Shown here: piece after piece, positions 1-10,310 of the stretch
Layout: each line of letters opens with the position of its first letter
Numbering within the stretch: position 1 is the stretch's first letter
Assembly (NCBI RefSeq): GCF_001510665.1
Contig: NZ_LMTI01000001.1
Span: 580,262-644,261, forward strand
DNA from: Bacillus sp. FJAT-27445
Lineage (GTDB): Bacteria; Bacillota; Bacilli; Bacillales; Cytobacillaceae
Length of the DNA stretch: 64,000 bases
Direction of reading: 5' to 3'
Notes under the pieces: generated by a model
Told to the model about the DNA's origin: nothing
Databases searched by the model: none
What the model saw: the letters and a program-made list of their open reading frames with translations, nothing else
Program-made: the position numbers and the translations under genes

Positions 1-2
1 CA

Positions 3-210
3 TTTCTGACAAGCAAGAGCCAAAATCCGGCTTGCTTGTCATAATTAGCCATGATTTCTGACAAGCAAGGGCCAAAATCCAGCTTGGTTGTCATAATTAG
101 CCATGATATCTGACAAGCAAGAGCCAAGATCCAGCTTGGTTGTCAGAAAAAGCCGAGATATCTGACAAGCAAGAGCCAAAATCCAGCCTGGTTGTCATAA
201 AAAGCCGTGC
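3..210. repeat. 52-bp tandem repeat, four copies
   Basis: Four imperfect direct repeats begin near 3, 55, 107 and 159, exactly 52 bp apart. Each unit carries an inverted repeat; in the first, TGACAAGCAAG (7-17) pairs with CTTGCTTGTCA (31-41) around a 13-nt loop. Later copies keep the left arm and carry substitutions in the right arm. The units are near-identical throughout, so there are no spacers and this is not a CRISPR array. It lies upstream of the giant protease gene. Its role is unknown. Confidence 0.9.
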
Positions 211-392
211 TACGTAAAAACCAGAGAGGATAATCAAAACCCCTATGAGTCTATCGTCCTATGTTCTTCTAAGTTGAACAGGACTCTAGAATCATTTATA
301 TCAGAATTTTTAGAAAATTTGTATTTTTAGAAGGAAAAGGTAATAAGCTTATCGTATTCTTTCGATTATCAAACTAATGGAGGTGCAATTAT

Positions 393-3300
393 TTGCCGTT
401 TTTACGAAAGAAATCTATGAGAAAGTGGTTTGCTGTCCTGTTGTCGCTTTTGGTTCTATTTTCAACATTTGCGCCGCAAAGTTTCGCGGCGGAAGCAAAG
501 CCAGGCACTTTTTCCGAGGAAGATCTTCAGCTTGAAAAAAAGCGGGAGCAGGGTGCCAGGGCCGTTGACCTGAAACAAGGCGACCCCGAAACGAGCGGCA
601 ACAGTGGCACGGATGAGCTTCCCGATCTTCTGAAAGACCTTGGGATAGAGCCGGCACCGCTTGAAAAGGCTCCAGACCCAAAAAAGGAGACAGACCTTCA
701 AGAAGCTTTTGAGAAAAACAGTGAAGTAGACGTCATCATCCGAATGAAAGAGCAGCCAGACCTCCAGGCAATTTACCCCCAGATGAAACAAAAGAACAAC
801 CGTACCGAAAAAATCAAAGCCATCAAAGACCACCTCACACAAAAAGCCAACAACTCACAAAAAGGGATTCAACAAGCGCTTAACGCGATGGAATCAAAAG
901 GAAAAGCAAAGAAGAAGGATACGCTGTGGATCATAAACGGCATATCCGCTACCGTAACGAAGGAAGGCTTCGATGAACTGAAGCAGCGCGATGATATCGC
1001 TGAAATTACACTGGACGAAATCCTGACTGTTCCGGAAATTACAGTAGAGGAATCTTCCCCGCGCCTTCCAGAATGGGGTCTTGAGAAAATATCCGCTCCA
1101 AAGGTATGGGGCCAATATGGCATGAAGGGCGAAGGGATTGTCGTCGGCATCATGGATACGGGTGTTGACGGAAACCATGAAGCACTCCGTAAGAATTACC
1201 GAGGCCGCGATGGCAATCATCAATATTCCTGGATTGACGTATCGGGTAATAAGTATGAAACGCCAACTGACGGGAACGGACATGGCACCCACGTTGCCGG
1301 AACATCTGTCGGAGGCGGTGATGGTGAACCAATCGGCGTTGCTCCGGGAGCGCAATGGATTGCCGCGAAAATTTTCAACGACAGCGGGTCGGCGACAACT
1401 TCGGGCATTCACCAGGCGTTCCAGTGGTTCCTCGCACCAGGGGGAGACCCATCGAAAGCGCCGCATGTTGTCAACAATTCATGGGGGAATTCGAATACAT
1501 ATAACCTCGAATTCTATGAAGATGTAAAAGCTTGGGTCGCTGCGGGCATTTTCCCATCCTTTGCGGCGGGAAATGACGGGCCGGGCTCCCAGACCATCGG
1601 TTCACCGGGCAGCTTTCCGGAAACGTTCGCGGTTGGAGCGACCGATATTTATGACCAGACGGCTTCCTTCTCGAGCCGGGGACCGGTATATTGGCAGGAT
1701 GGAAATGGTGAAACGAAACGGCTCATCAAGCCGGACATTTCAGCACCGGGGCACCGGATTTATTCCGCTTGGCCAACGAAACTGAATAAAGGGAAATATA
1801 ACACGATTAGCGGAACATCAATGGCAACTCCGCACGTAACCGGGGCACTGGCGCTTCTTTACCAGGCAAATCCGGACTTGACGGTTGATGAGGCTAAACA
1901 AATCCTCAAGGATACTGTTCGCAAGGAACCTCACATGGGCACTTTGCCGAATGATTCATACGGAAGCGGCATCATCAATATTTACCAGGCCGTCACCGAA
2001 GCGGCGTTTGCCGGTGAATTGAAGGGCACTGTCAAAAACAAAAAGGGCGAATCAATTGCCGCAAAATTGGACATCCAGGCTGAAGGGCTTTCCTACCCAA
2101 TCGCGAAGGCTCGCGGTTTTTCTTTTAAAATAAGGGAAGGGTCGCACAAAGTAACAGTTTCATCCTTTGGCTACAAAACATATGAAGGGACAGTCACCCT
2201 CAAGAAAGGGGAAGTAACAAACGCCAATTTCGTTCTTGAAGATGCGGAAGCTTACACGGTTAGCGGAAAAGTCGTTGATGAAACCGGAAAGCCTGTACCT
2301 TATGCATTTATCCGAATCAAAAATACGCCTCTTACCGCAATACGGACCGATGGCTCGGGCAATTTCGAAATCCATCGGGTTCCGGCAGCTGCTTATGGCC
2401 TTCAAGTAACCGGTGAGGGCATCAAAGCTAAAGCGGAAGAAATCACTGTAAATAAAAACTTATTGCTTGAACTAAAGGTTCAGAAACTGGCAACAGCACC
2501 AAACAAGCAATGGGGCGTCGCGAATGGAAATGTCCAACGGAATGCTGTTTCCGGAAATGCGATTGACGTCCAAGCGCTTGAAAAAGGCTGGGAATACAGC
2601 ACGGAAGCGAAAGGCGAAATCCTTTTCTCGACTCCTGCCGCTTCAGATGGAAAAGTTGTTTTAACAACAGACAAGGGCTGGGTCGTCGCGCTTGATTCCA
2701 AATCGGGCAAGGAATTATGGACAATCAGGATTGGCAGTACGAACCGCTCATCACCTACGATTGAAGATGGCACCGTCTACCTTTCCGGCGGCCAGGATGG
2801 GAAGATTTATGCTCTTGACCTGAAATCCGGCAGCATCAAATGGAGTACCGTGGTCGGGTCAATGGCAATCTATGAATCTCCTGTTTACTACGATGGCACG
2901 CTGTTCGTCTCCTCGGATTTAACAGCAAACGCCCAATTGCATGCATTGAATCCTGAAACGGGCGGCAAGCTGTGGAGCGTGAAGCTAGGCGCGCCAACAT
3001 ATTTTGGGCCAAGCATCGGAAATGGCCTGATTTATGTAGGAAGCTATGACAATCAAACCATCCGCGCTTTGAAAATAAAAGACGGCACAGAAGTGTGGCA
3101 GAAGAAACTTTCCGGGGAAGGGATTGCTTCCAAGCCGGTGTATGACAACGGGGCCGTTTATTTTACAGGAATCAATTTTGATACGGACGGCGGCACTCTT
3201 TATGCATTCGATGCAGCCACAGGCGCTGAAAAATGGAAAGTTCCCGGCATCGGGGACACCCAGGCGGGATCACCGATTGTCTATGAAAATATGGTAATCA

Positions 3301-6300
3301 TGGGTTCGTCCGCACAGTCCAATTTACGCGCTTTTGAGCAGGAAACAGGGAAAGAAATTTGGAGCAACAAGTCGGTTGGAACGACGTTGAATAGCGGCTC
3401 TGTCACTGCCAACGGACTTCTGTTCTTTGCTTCGACTACTGGTTCTGTAACTGTCCTGGATGCTTTTACAGGAGAAAGGCTGAAGGATATCATTTTGCCG
3501 GTCTACAGTACATCAGGAATACCGATCCTGCCGGGCCAGGCCATTCTCCCGCATTTAAAAGGCGTTCAAAGTTACCATTCTCCTGGAATCCTTACCGGGT
3601 CATTGAAGGATGTCAGTGGCCAGCCGGTCAAGGGAACGCTGACTGTCGAGGAAACAGGTGAAACTGTGGCGGCGGAAACGGACGGCCGCTTTGTGCTGAA
3701 ACATGCACCTGGCGAAAACAACGTCATTATTTCGCATTATGGCAAAAAGCAGATTTCCGAAAGGTTTCAGTTTGTATCTGGCTACACACTTTCAAAAGAC
3801 TTCAAGCTTGAAGATGCGAAAATAGGAACAATGGCGATTACCGTAAAAGACAAACGTACCGGAAAACCTCTTAAAGGCGTAACGGTCGATATGAAGTCCA
3901 CCGGCATTAGCGGCGTGACGAATGACAACGGCATTTTTGCCAAGGAAGATGTCTTCGAAGGCACATGGGACATCGCATTCTCCCTCGGCGGCTTTAAGGA
4001 CGGCACAGGTAAAATTACAGTCAAGCCAGGTGAATCGGCAACACTAACCTTTGAGCTTCAGCCAATCGATGTGGCTGTTCTGAATGATTACAAAGGCCAA
4101 ATTACAAGCCTTCTTGAAGCGAACGGCTATACAGTTGAGGAACGTGGCTGGGATGTCATTGGCGATATTGGCCGGTATAAGGTTTTATACATGAACGGCG
4201 CATACGGTTCGGACGGAGTTAAGCCAACGGAGGCAGAGGTCAAGAATTTGATTAATGAAGCGAATAAAAATGATGTGAGCATCATTTTCACCGACCAATG
4301 GGGTGGAAACTACGGTTCGATCCACCACCTGAAGGATTTTTTCCAAAATCCGGCCGACCTTGGACACAGCTATGATGATGGCGCGGTATCCTTGAAGGTG
4401 GAAGCCGAACATCCGATATTGAAAGGTTACAAGCAAGGGGCTGAAATCCCGATTCTAATGCACAATGCGGACTTTGCCTGGTTCAACCACTATTCAGGAC
4501 GTACGATTGGCAAAATTGGCGCAGCTAAAATCGGCTATGTAGGCTCAGGCGTTGCCTATCAGGCTGTCTCGGAAAACAGCGCACACCTCTTGTTATCCAG
4601 CTTTGCATCAGCACCATGGGAAACAACGGATAACTGGCTGCATGGCCAAAAACAAATCCTTTTGAACAGCCTTGACTATTTGTATGGCTCACAATTTGGA
4701 AAAGTTTCCGGGACAGTGGTGAACTCGGACGGGGTACCGGTGGAAGCGAGCCTTGAAGTAGTCGAAACAGGCGTGAAGGCGAAAAGCAACGCAAAAGGGG
4801 AATTTGAGTTTTTCCATGACGAAGGCACATTCACACTTGAAGTACGAGGTAAAGGCCTTGGCACGTATTCAGGAAAGTTCACTACAGCAAAAGGCAAGGC
4901 TGCACAAGTCTCAGTGAATCTCGGCACCTCGGAAAAAGGAATTTTGTCCGGAATCGTTACAGATGCTTTGACCAACCTTGAGATTGCTGGCGTGAAGGTT
5001 GAAGTGACGAATGCCGCCGGGGAAAAAGTTTTCGAAACCGAATCAGCCGCAAACGGCCGTTATGAATTCACTGGACTCCAGGAAGAAACGTATAAGCTTG
5101 CCTTCACAAAAGCAGGCTATATTATCCACTTGGAGACGGTCGATATTGCCCGCCATACTGGCGACATCGATGTTAAGCTTCATACGATGCCATCGGTGGG
5201 GGTAGTAGGGGACTATAGTTCAAGTACCACCAACTTTAAAGCGTTTCTCAAGGAATTTGGCATCCCGGCTGTCGATGTCCTGCCGGCCGACCTTCCGAAG
5301 AGAATGGCGGAATTTGATGTCGTCTTCATAAACGATGTAAGCTCGAGCTCTTTTACAAAAACAATCTTTGAAAACTCCATGAAAGCCGCCGATGAAGTGG
5401 GAACGAGTGTGATTTTTGGCGAAGCATACTGGAGCAGCTCGGGACTCAACCATCTTGTAAACTACAGGAAGGATCCCGAATCCCGGACGACCGTCCGCAG
5501 CACGACACAAGCGGCTGTCTACAAAATCCTTTCCGAACATCCGATTTTTGCAGGCGCAAAAGCAGGGGATTCTGTTAAGATTTTGGCTCCGGCCGCAAGC
5601 ACCTTCGCTTATTTTAAAAATTACAGCGGCTACTCGCTAGCTGAAATCGGGCTTGATGGAACAAACGCAACCCACGGCCTCGGCATGGCGTATAAACCGA
5701 GGACCAACAACAGTGTCGAGCTGTTAATGGGCGGGCACGGATTCGCCTCGTATCATGGTTCGAAGGATTATACTCCGGAAGGAAAACAGATTTTAATCAA
5801 TGCCATCCTTTGGGCAGCCAATGCGAAGTTCGATACGATCACAGGAACCATCCTCGATGAAAATGGGGAACCATTGAAAGCTGATATCAAAGTTGACGGC
5901 CATCCGTTTGCCACCCAATCTGATGCTGAAACGGGCGCATTCTCGATCGCTCTCCTTGAAGGCGACTACGATGTAACCATCAGCGCATACGGGTATGAAA
6001 CGAAGACGGTCAAAATATCGGCTGCGGTGGATGGGGAGCCGCAGACAATTTCGATGAAAGTTGCCGGAAATGTCGCTTCGATTACCGGTACAGTCGAAAA
6101 CGAAAGGGATGGCAATGCGATTTCCGGGGCGAAAGTTACACTGGTAGGCAAGCCGAGATCCGGGGAGTCGACTACACAGGGGCAGTTCAACTTAGCGAAA
6201 ATCGAACCAGGAACCTATACCATTAGGGTTGAAAAGGAAGGTTATGTCCGAGAGGATGTTCAAGTGCAAGTGGCTGGAGGAGAAAAGCTTGCCTTGAATG

Positions 6301-9300
6301 TAAAAATGATGCCATCCCCGACCATCGGGATCATCGTTGACCTTACAGCTTCAGGAACCACCTTTAAACAATACCTTGAGGAGCGGGGCTATAAAGTCGA
6401 ATACCTGGACTTCAAGGAAATTGACAAGCTGGATACTGTCGACCTTGTATTCGCAAATTCGGATTATAAAAACGAAGCCATACCGAAGAAAGCGGATTTC
6501 AAAGCTTTCCAGGCAGCACTGGACCAAAAACGCAAATCCGTTATCTGGACCGGCCAGGCTGGCGGCCGCGGCTCGATCCGTTATTTGTGGGAATATGATG
6601 GAGATCCATCAGCCATTTTCGAAGGAACGAACAAAACGGGATCAAAAGGAATCGTAATGGAAGACCATCCATTAACGGCAGGCTATAAGGCTGGGGATGT
6701 GATTGAGATTCCTGGCAAAACCGGATACTACTACGGATTCAATGGCTATTCTGGTAAAACAGTTGTCAATTTTGAACAGAGCCAGACCGGTCAAAAAGGA
6801 TCGATGGTTGCCTATAATGGAAGGACCAGTGAATCGGTGGAAATCCTTCTATCGAATATGACAATCGGCCATGTTTTCCATCCGGGTGATCCAACCCTCT
6901 TTGACGCCGGGAGGGAAAGGCTTATCATGAACGCCATCGACTGGGCACTTGCAGAAAAGGCTCCATTGGTTGGTGAACTGCATGGCGCAATAAAGAACGA
7001 GAAGGGCAACCAGCTAAAAGGAGAAGCTTTCATTAAAGAAACGGGCAAAAAGCTGACGGTTGATGGAGAAGGCAAATTCTATACAGCTCTTGAAACAGGG
7101 ACCTACACGATTTCGGTGAAAGCGTTTGGCCACCACGAAAAGGATTTCACTGTTTCAATCAAGAATGGGCAAATATTGGATGAAACCTTTGTCATCCAAT
7201 CGGAAAATGCAGGCACGCTGAAAGGCAAAATCATTGATGCGGCTACAAAGGATGTAATAGAAGGTGCTACTATTGAAGTTCTTGAAACTCCGGTTATTGG
7301 AAAAACCAATGCTGCTGGAGAATATGAGCTTACACTTCCATTGGGATCTTACGAAATCCGGATAAGCGCATCAGGATACAAGCCGATTTTTGAAACGGTC
7401 TCAATAGTGGAAGGGCAAGTGACTGCTATCAATAGTTCAATGTTTGCTACTGAAAAAATTGCTGTCCTTGCAACAGCGGTAAACGAAGGCAGGATGGCGC
7501 CACTTTTAAAATCGTACGGCTATGACTATGATTTTTACCTGAATACCAATTTTGAAGCGCTGATTGAAAATATTGGCGATTACAAGCTCATCATCGCCAA
7601 TGACATATCAAGCACAATGAAAGACCGCTTTAAATTCATGGTCGAAAAGGCAAATGAAAATGAAACCAGCATCATGTTTGTTGGGCAATATTCGTCTGGC
7701 TCAATAAGTGAACTTTCTAGAGCCTATGGAGACCCTCTGAAGACGACATCCAATTTTGTTGAGAAAGAACTCAATGTCCGCGTTGAGCAGAACCACCCGA
7801 TTTTCCGAGGCTTTGAGGCGGGCAAGGAGTATCCGCTCATGGTTAATATTAAAGGCGCGGTACAGTATTCCAACTTTGAACAATACAGCGGATCTATCCT
7901 TGGGACTTTGGCCAATCCGGTAAAAGGGAATGTTGGCGCTTCCGTGGCTGTTAAGTTCAGTTCGGCGAACAGTGTTCATATCCTGTTGTCGGCCCTGCAG
8001 ATTGGAAGCTACGGCAATCCGGCGGACCGCTGGACTGAAAATGCGGTTCAGCTTTACCTGAATGCCATCGATTATGCGTTAATTGCCAGCCAGGGTGAAA
8101 TCAAAGGTTCTGTGGCAGATGCACAGGGCAAGCCGATTGCCAATGCGCTCGTCACCATCCCGGGCACAAATGTTAAAACCGCGACCAACTCAGCAGGACT
8201 TTACAGGATTGGCATCGGTATCGGCAAATATGATGTGAAGGTGCAGGCGCGCGGTTATGCTGAGCAAACCGGCCAGGTGGAAATAGTGGAAACCGGCAGT
8301 AGCGCAGAATTGAATTTTGTTCTCGAGGCCATCGAAGGCTCCGACCTAAAAGGGATGGTAGTCGACAAAAAGAACGGTACTCCAATCACCGGTGCCGCGG
8401 TGAAGCTTATTCCTAAGGATGACCCGGATTTCATTGGCACCACGGCAAGCGGTGCGGATGGCTCGTTTGTGTTCGAGAATCTGCTTCCGGGAGAGTATGT
8501 AGTTGAGGTTGCCATGAATGGCTACCTGCCGTCGAGGATAGAGGTTCTAGTCGGTGAAGAAGATACAAACGTGAGCCTTGAACTCAACGGTATCGAAGTG
8601 GCTGTCCTCGGTGACCATAATGGTACGTTGAGCAGCTTCCTGAACGAACAGGGAATGTTCGCGGAGGAAAGAGGCTGGGATATTCTTGGCCAATTGAACA
8701 AGTATGAAACGGTCGTTGTTAACACAAATTCGGGTACGAAGGAACAGATAGACCAGTTGATCAAGGAGAGCGATGAGCATAAAGTCAGCTTGATCTTTAC
8801 TGGAACATGGGGCTTGAAGGAAGGTTCAATCCACCTTCTGCAGCAGACTTTCGGTACGCCTGAACCAGATCAGCAAGGCTACAACGAAGGAGCAGTCTAT
8901 CTGAAAACAAGCGCTGGACACCCATTGTTTGAAGGACTCCAGGCAGATGAAAACGGGCTAATTAAAATTCATAGCGAAAAGAGCCCATATGCAACCTTCA
9001 AAAATTACAGCGGGATTCCGCTTGCAGGACTGAATGTTGATGGCGTGGACAAAGGTACATCCATTGCCTACGAATTCAGGGGCAAAGATCATCTCCACCT
9101 GCTGCTGTCATCGTTCACTGCAACCAATATCATCGGGCCAGAACTCGGCTGGACAGCGGGAGGCAAGCAGTTGTTTACAAATGCGGTTCGCTGGTCGATG
9201 AACGCGGAACAGCAAGTTCCAAATGCGCCAGCTTGGGACGTTGACAATGTAATGGTAAAAGGTGAACCCGTTGTCCTTACAGGAAAATCAGACCCTGCAA

Positions 9301-9512
9301 CAACAGTTTATGTGTACGAACAAGCGGGGAATAAGCGGAACCTTCTAGGTTCTGTAAAAGCTGCGCTCGATGGAACGTTCTCGATTCAAATTGACCTTCC
9401 GAACGGCCAGCATACACTATCCGTAGCCGCTGAAAACTTCGCCGGAATAACCGCGTCTCCGTCAACTATGAAAGTCGTAGTGACCGGAAAACCGGAAAAG
9501 AAAGCGGGTTAA
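393..9512 (+). CDS. Giant secreted S8 subtilisin-like serine protease with PQQ-like propeller and five large C-terminal repeats
   Basis: Predicted extracellular endopeptidase of 3039 residues. The TTG start at 393 follows GGAGGTG at 379-385; an in-frame ATG at 417 is the alternative. Residues 1-33 form a signal peptide. An inhibitor I9-like propeptide follows (about 110-215). The subtilase domain has catalytic Asp255 (MDTG), His297 (GHGTHVAG) and Ser476 (GTSMATPH), with Asn394 in AAGNDGPG as the likely oxyanion residue, so it looks active. Next come carboxypeptidase-regulatory-like beta domains, a PQQ/WD-like propeller (about 725-1065), and five modules of about 377 residues. The modules begin near 1224, 1599, 1976, 2354 and 2734 and share EHPI.KGYK.G and YSG motifs; they look like a GATase-like alpha/beta domain plus beta-sandwich domains. 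An Ig-like domain ends the protein. No LPXTG or S-layer anchor is visible. It is monocistronic with its own terminator. The substrate is unknown. Confidence 0.93.
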   Translation: MPFLRKKSMRKWFAVLLSLLVLFSTFAPQSFAAEAKPGTFSEEDLQLEKKREQGARAVDLKQGDPETSGNSGTDELPDLLKDLGIEPAPLEKAPDPKKETDLQEAFEKNSEVDVIIRMKEQPDLQAIYPQMKQKNNRTEKIKAIKDHLTQKANNSQKGIQQALNAMESKGKAKKKDTLWIINGISATVTKEGFDELKQRDDIAEITLDEILTVPEITVEESSPRLPEWGLEKISAPKVWGQYGMKGEGIVVGIMDTGVDGNHEALRKNYRGRDGNHQYSWIDVSGNKYETPTDGNGHGTHVAGTSVGGGDGEPIGVAPGAQWIAAKIFNDSGSATTSGIHQAFQWFLAPGGDPSKAPHVVNNSWGNSNTYNLEFYEDVKAWVAAGIFPSFAAGNDGPGSQTIGSPGSFPETFAVGATDIYDQTASFSSRGPVYWQDGNGETKRLIKPDISAPGHRIYSAWPTKLNKGKYNTISGTSMATPHVTGALALLYQANPDLTVDEAKQILKDTVRKEPHMGTLPNDSYGSGIINIYQAVTEAAFAGELKGTVKNKKGESIAAKLDIQAEGLSYPIAKARGFSFKIREGSHKVTVSSFGYKTYEGTVTLKKGEVTNANFVLEDAEAYTVSGKVVDETGKPVPYAFIRIKNTPLTAIRTDGSGNFEIHRVPAAAYGLQVTGEGIKAKAEEITVNKNLLLELKVQKLATAPNKQWGVANGNVQRNAVSGNAIDVQALEKGWEYSTEAKGEILFSTPAASDGKVVLTTDKGWVVALDSKSGKELWTIRIGSTNRSSPTIEDGTVYLSGGQDGKIYALDLKSGSIKWSTVVGSMAIYESPVYYDGTLFVSSDLTANAQLHALNPETGGKLWSVKLGAPTYFGPSIGNGLIYVGSYDNQTIRALKIKDGTEVWQKKLSGEGIASKPVYDNGAVYFTGINFDTDGGTLYAFDAATGAEKWKVPGIGDTQAGSPIVYENMVIMGSSAQSNLRAFEQETGKEIWSNKSVGTTLNSGSVTANGLLFFASTTGSVTVLDAFTGERLKDIILPVYSTSGIPILPGQAILPHLKGVQSYHSPGILTGSLKDVSGQPVKGTLTVEETGETVAAETDGRFVLKHAPGENNVIISHYGKKQISERFQFVSGYTLSKDFKLEDAKIGTMAITVKDKRTGKPLKGVTVDMKSTGISGVTNDNGIFAKEDVFEGTWDIAFSLGGFKDGTGKITVKPGESATLTFELQPIDVAVLNDYKGQITSLLEANGYTVEERGWDVIGDIGRYKVLYMNGAYGSDGVKPTEAEVKNLINEANKNDVSIIFTDQWGGNYGSIHHLKDFFQNPADLGHSYDDGAVSLKVEAEHPILKGYKQGAEIPILMHNADFAWFNHYSGRTIGKIGAAKIGYVGSGVAYQAVSENSAHLLLSSFASAPWETTDNWLHGQKQILLNSLDYLYGSQFGKVSGTVVNSDGVPVEASLEVVETGVKAKSNAKGEFEFFHDEGTFTLEVRGKGLGTYSGKFTTAKGKAAQVSVNLGTSEKGILSGIVTDALTNLEIAGVKVEVTNAAGEKVFETESAANGRYEFTGLQEETYKLAFTKAGYIIHLETVDIARHTGDIDVKLHTMPSVGVVGDYSSSTTNFKAFLKEFGIPAVDVLPADLPKRMAEFDVVFINDVSSSSFTKTIFENSMKAADEVGTSVIFGEAYWSSSGLNHLVNYRKDPESRTTVRSTTQAAVYKILSEHPIFAGAKAGDSVKILAPAASTFAYFKNYSGYSLAEIGLDGTNATHGLGMAYKPRTNNSVELLMGGHGFASYHGSKDYTPEGKQILINAILWAANAKFDTITGTILDENGEPLKADIKVDGHPFATQSDAETGAFSIALLEGDYDVTISAYGYETKTVKISAAVDGEPQTISMKVAGNVASITGTVENERDGNAISGAKVTLVGKPRSGESTTQGQFNLAKIEPGTYTIRVEKEGYVREDVQVQVAGGEKLALNVKMMPSPTIGIIVDLTASGTTFKQYLEERGYKVEYLDFKEIDKLDTVDLVFANSDYKNEAIPKKADFKAFQAALDQKRKSVIWTGQAGGRGSIRYLWEYDGDPSAIFEGTNKTGSKGIVMEDHPLTAGYKAGDVIEIPGKTGYYYGFNGYSGKTVVNFEQSQTGQKGSMVAYNGRTSESVEILLSNMTIGHVFHPGDPTLFDAGRERLIMNAIDWALAEKAPLVGELHGAIKNEKGNQLKGEAFIKETGKKLTVDGEGKFYTALETGTYTISVKAFGHHEKDFTVSIKNGQILDETFVIQSENAGTLKGKIIDAATKDVIEGATIEVLETPVIGKTNAAGEYELTLPLGSYEIRISASGYKPIFETVSIVEGQVTAINSSMFATEKIAVLATAVNEGRMAPLLKSYGYDYDFYLNTNFEALIENIGDYKLIIANDISSTMKDRFKFMVEKANENETSIMFVGQYSSGSISELSRAYGDPLKTTSNFVEKELNVRVEQNHPIFRGFEAGKEYPLMVNIKGAVQYSNFEQYSGSILGTLANPVKGNVGASVAVKFSSANSVHILLSALQIGSYGNPADRWTENAVQLYLNAIDYALIASQGEIKGSVADAQGKPIANALVTIPGTNVKTATNSAGLYRIGIGIGKYDVKVQARGYAEQTGQVEIVETGSSAELNFVLEAIEGSDLKGMVVDKKNGTPITGAAVKLIPKDDPDFIGTTASGADGSFVFENLLPGEYVVEVAMNGYLPSRIEVLVGEEDTNVSLELNGIEVAVLGDHNGTLSSFLNEQGMFAEERGWDILGQLNKYETVVVNTNSGTKEQIDQLIKESDEHKVSLIFTGTWGLKEGSIHLLQQTFGTPEPDQQGYNEGAVYLKTSAGHPLFEGLQADENGLIKIHSEKSPYATFKNYSGIPLAGLNVDGVDKGTSIAYEFRGKDHLHLLLSSFTATNIIGPELGWTAGGKQLFTNAVRWSMNAEQQVPNAPAWDVDNVMVKGEPVVLTGKSDPATTVYVYEQAGNKRNLLGSVKAALDGTFSIQIDLPNGQHTLSVAAENFAGITASPSTMKVVVTGKPEKKAG

Positions 9513-9537
9513 ATGTATAGTTGATTTGATTTAGTCG

Positions 9538-9567
9538 GGCTTCCCTTAATTGGGGGAGCCTTTTTTT
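9538..9567 (+). terminator. Rho-independent terminator of the giant protease gene
   Basis: GGCTTCCC and GGGGGAGCC form a stem around TTAATT, followed by seven Ts, 26 bases after the protease stop codon. Confidence 0.85.
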
Positions 9568-9770
9568 GACTTTATGGATTAAAAACTAGGTTGAGTGTCA
9601 AGCAACCCCGGTTTGAATGGCATCAAGGTTCCAAATCGGGATTCGTTTTTCATCAAAAGCCCGGGTAAGTGACAATAAATAAGTAAAATCCGTTTCAGAT
9701 TTGAGCGAATCTGGGTTTTATTAGGAAAAAGTGGTACCCGGGGAGACTAATTCGGGTTCACTTCTTCGGA

Positions 9771-9875
9771 TATCGCCAACTTTTTGAATTTTATCGCTAA
9801 CTTTTTCAATTATATCCACAACTTTTTCAGATATATCGAGGATTTTTTTAATATATCGAGAACTGTCACTTTTTA
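9771..9875. repeat. 21-bp phased TATCG/T-tract array (within copy A)
   Basis: TATCG or TATCC words begin at 9771, 9792, 9813, 9834 and 9854, that is 21, 21, 21 and 20 bp apart. Each is followed by a T-tract after about 5-8 bases. The array ends in GAGAACTGTCAC. The even spacing of T-tracts at two helical turns suggests intrinsically curved DNA (inference). Confidence 0.8.
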
Positions 9876-10310
9876 GAATTAGGCGAGAACCCTCGTGACT
9901 TCAGTCATGAGATGAATCGCCTTCGGATACGGTCTAGTGCTATAAATCATTTGGTTTTTGTACTAGACTAAGTATCCGACAGGTAAGCCAATCTTTCGTA
10001 AAGCTCAATATAGATGCTATAATATAACTAGAAATTGTTCTTTGAAAACTGAACATACAGGGTTGATGCAGGAAAAGCTCTGCATCGTCAAATGTTCAAG
10101 CAACAAGAACAAAAACCGTTACATGTAGCGATAGCCAAGCACATGTAATAGATTAAACGGGGTTTGCTTGGTTCCTCGTCAAACAGTTCACCTCTTAAAG
10201 AAGGTGATTAATTCGGTATGCCAACGGGCGTATATTGGGCTGTTGATACCAGAAGGCGATTTTTGCCTTCACAAGCTCGTGACTTCAGTCATGAGTTGTT
10301 GACACACAAA
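9876..10310 (+). mobile_element. Non-autonomous IS200/IS605-like element (PATE-type), with structured-RNA character
   Basis: The boundaries come from comparison with the uninterrupted repeat copy at 46.1 kb. The same 20-nt hairpin CTCGTGACTTCAGTCATGAG (TTCA loop) lies near both ends in the same orientation, at 9892-9911 and 10276-10295. Subterminal hairpins in the same orientation are the hallmark of IS200/IS605 elements moved by a Y1 TnpA. Between them are further stems: CGGATAC...GTATCCG (9924-9978), GATGCAG/CTGCATC, TCACCT/AGGTGA and GAAGGC/GCCTTC. No TnpA, TnpB or IscB reading frame is present. It could be a relic of a TnpB- or IscB-type element keeping the guide-RNA (omegaRNA/HEARO-like) region; that part is inference. 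Confidence 0.6.

Noticed and set aside
3-210. CRISPR-like spaced repeats
   Set aside because: The whole 52-bp unit is repeated, including what would be the spacers; there are no unique spacers and no cas genes.
10040-10066. Similarity to rRNA leader/spacer sequence (GTTCTTTGAAAACTGAAC)
   Set aside because: No 16S, 23S, 5S or tRNA sequence is nearby, and the segment lies inside the 435-bp insertion, so it is treated as part of that element.
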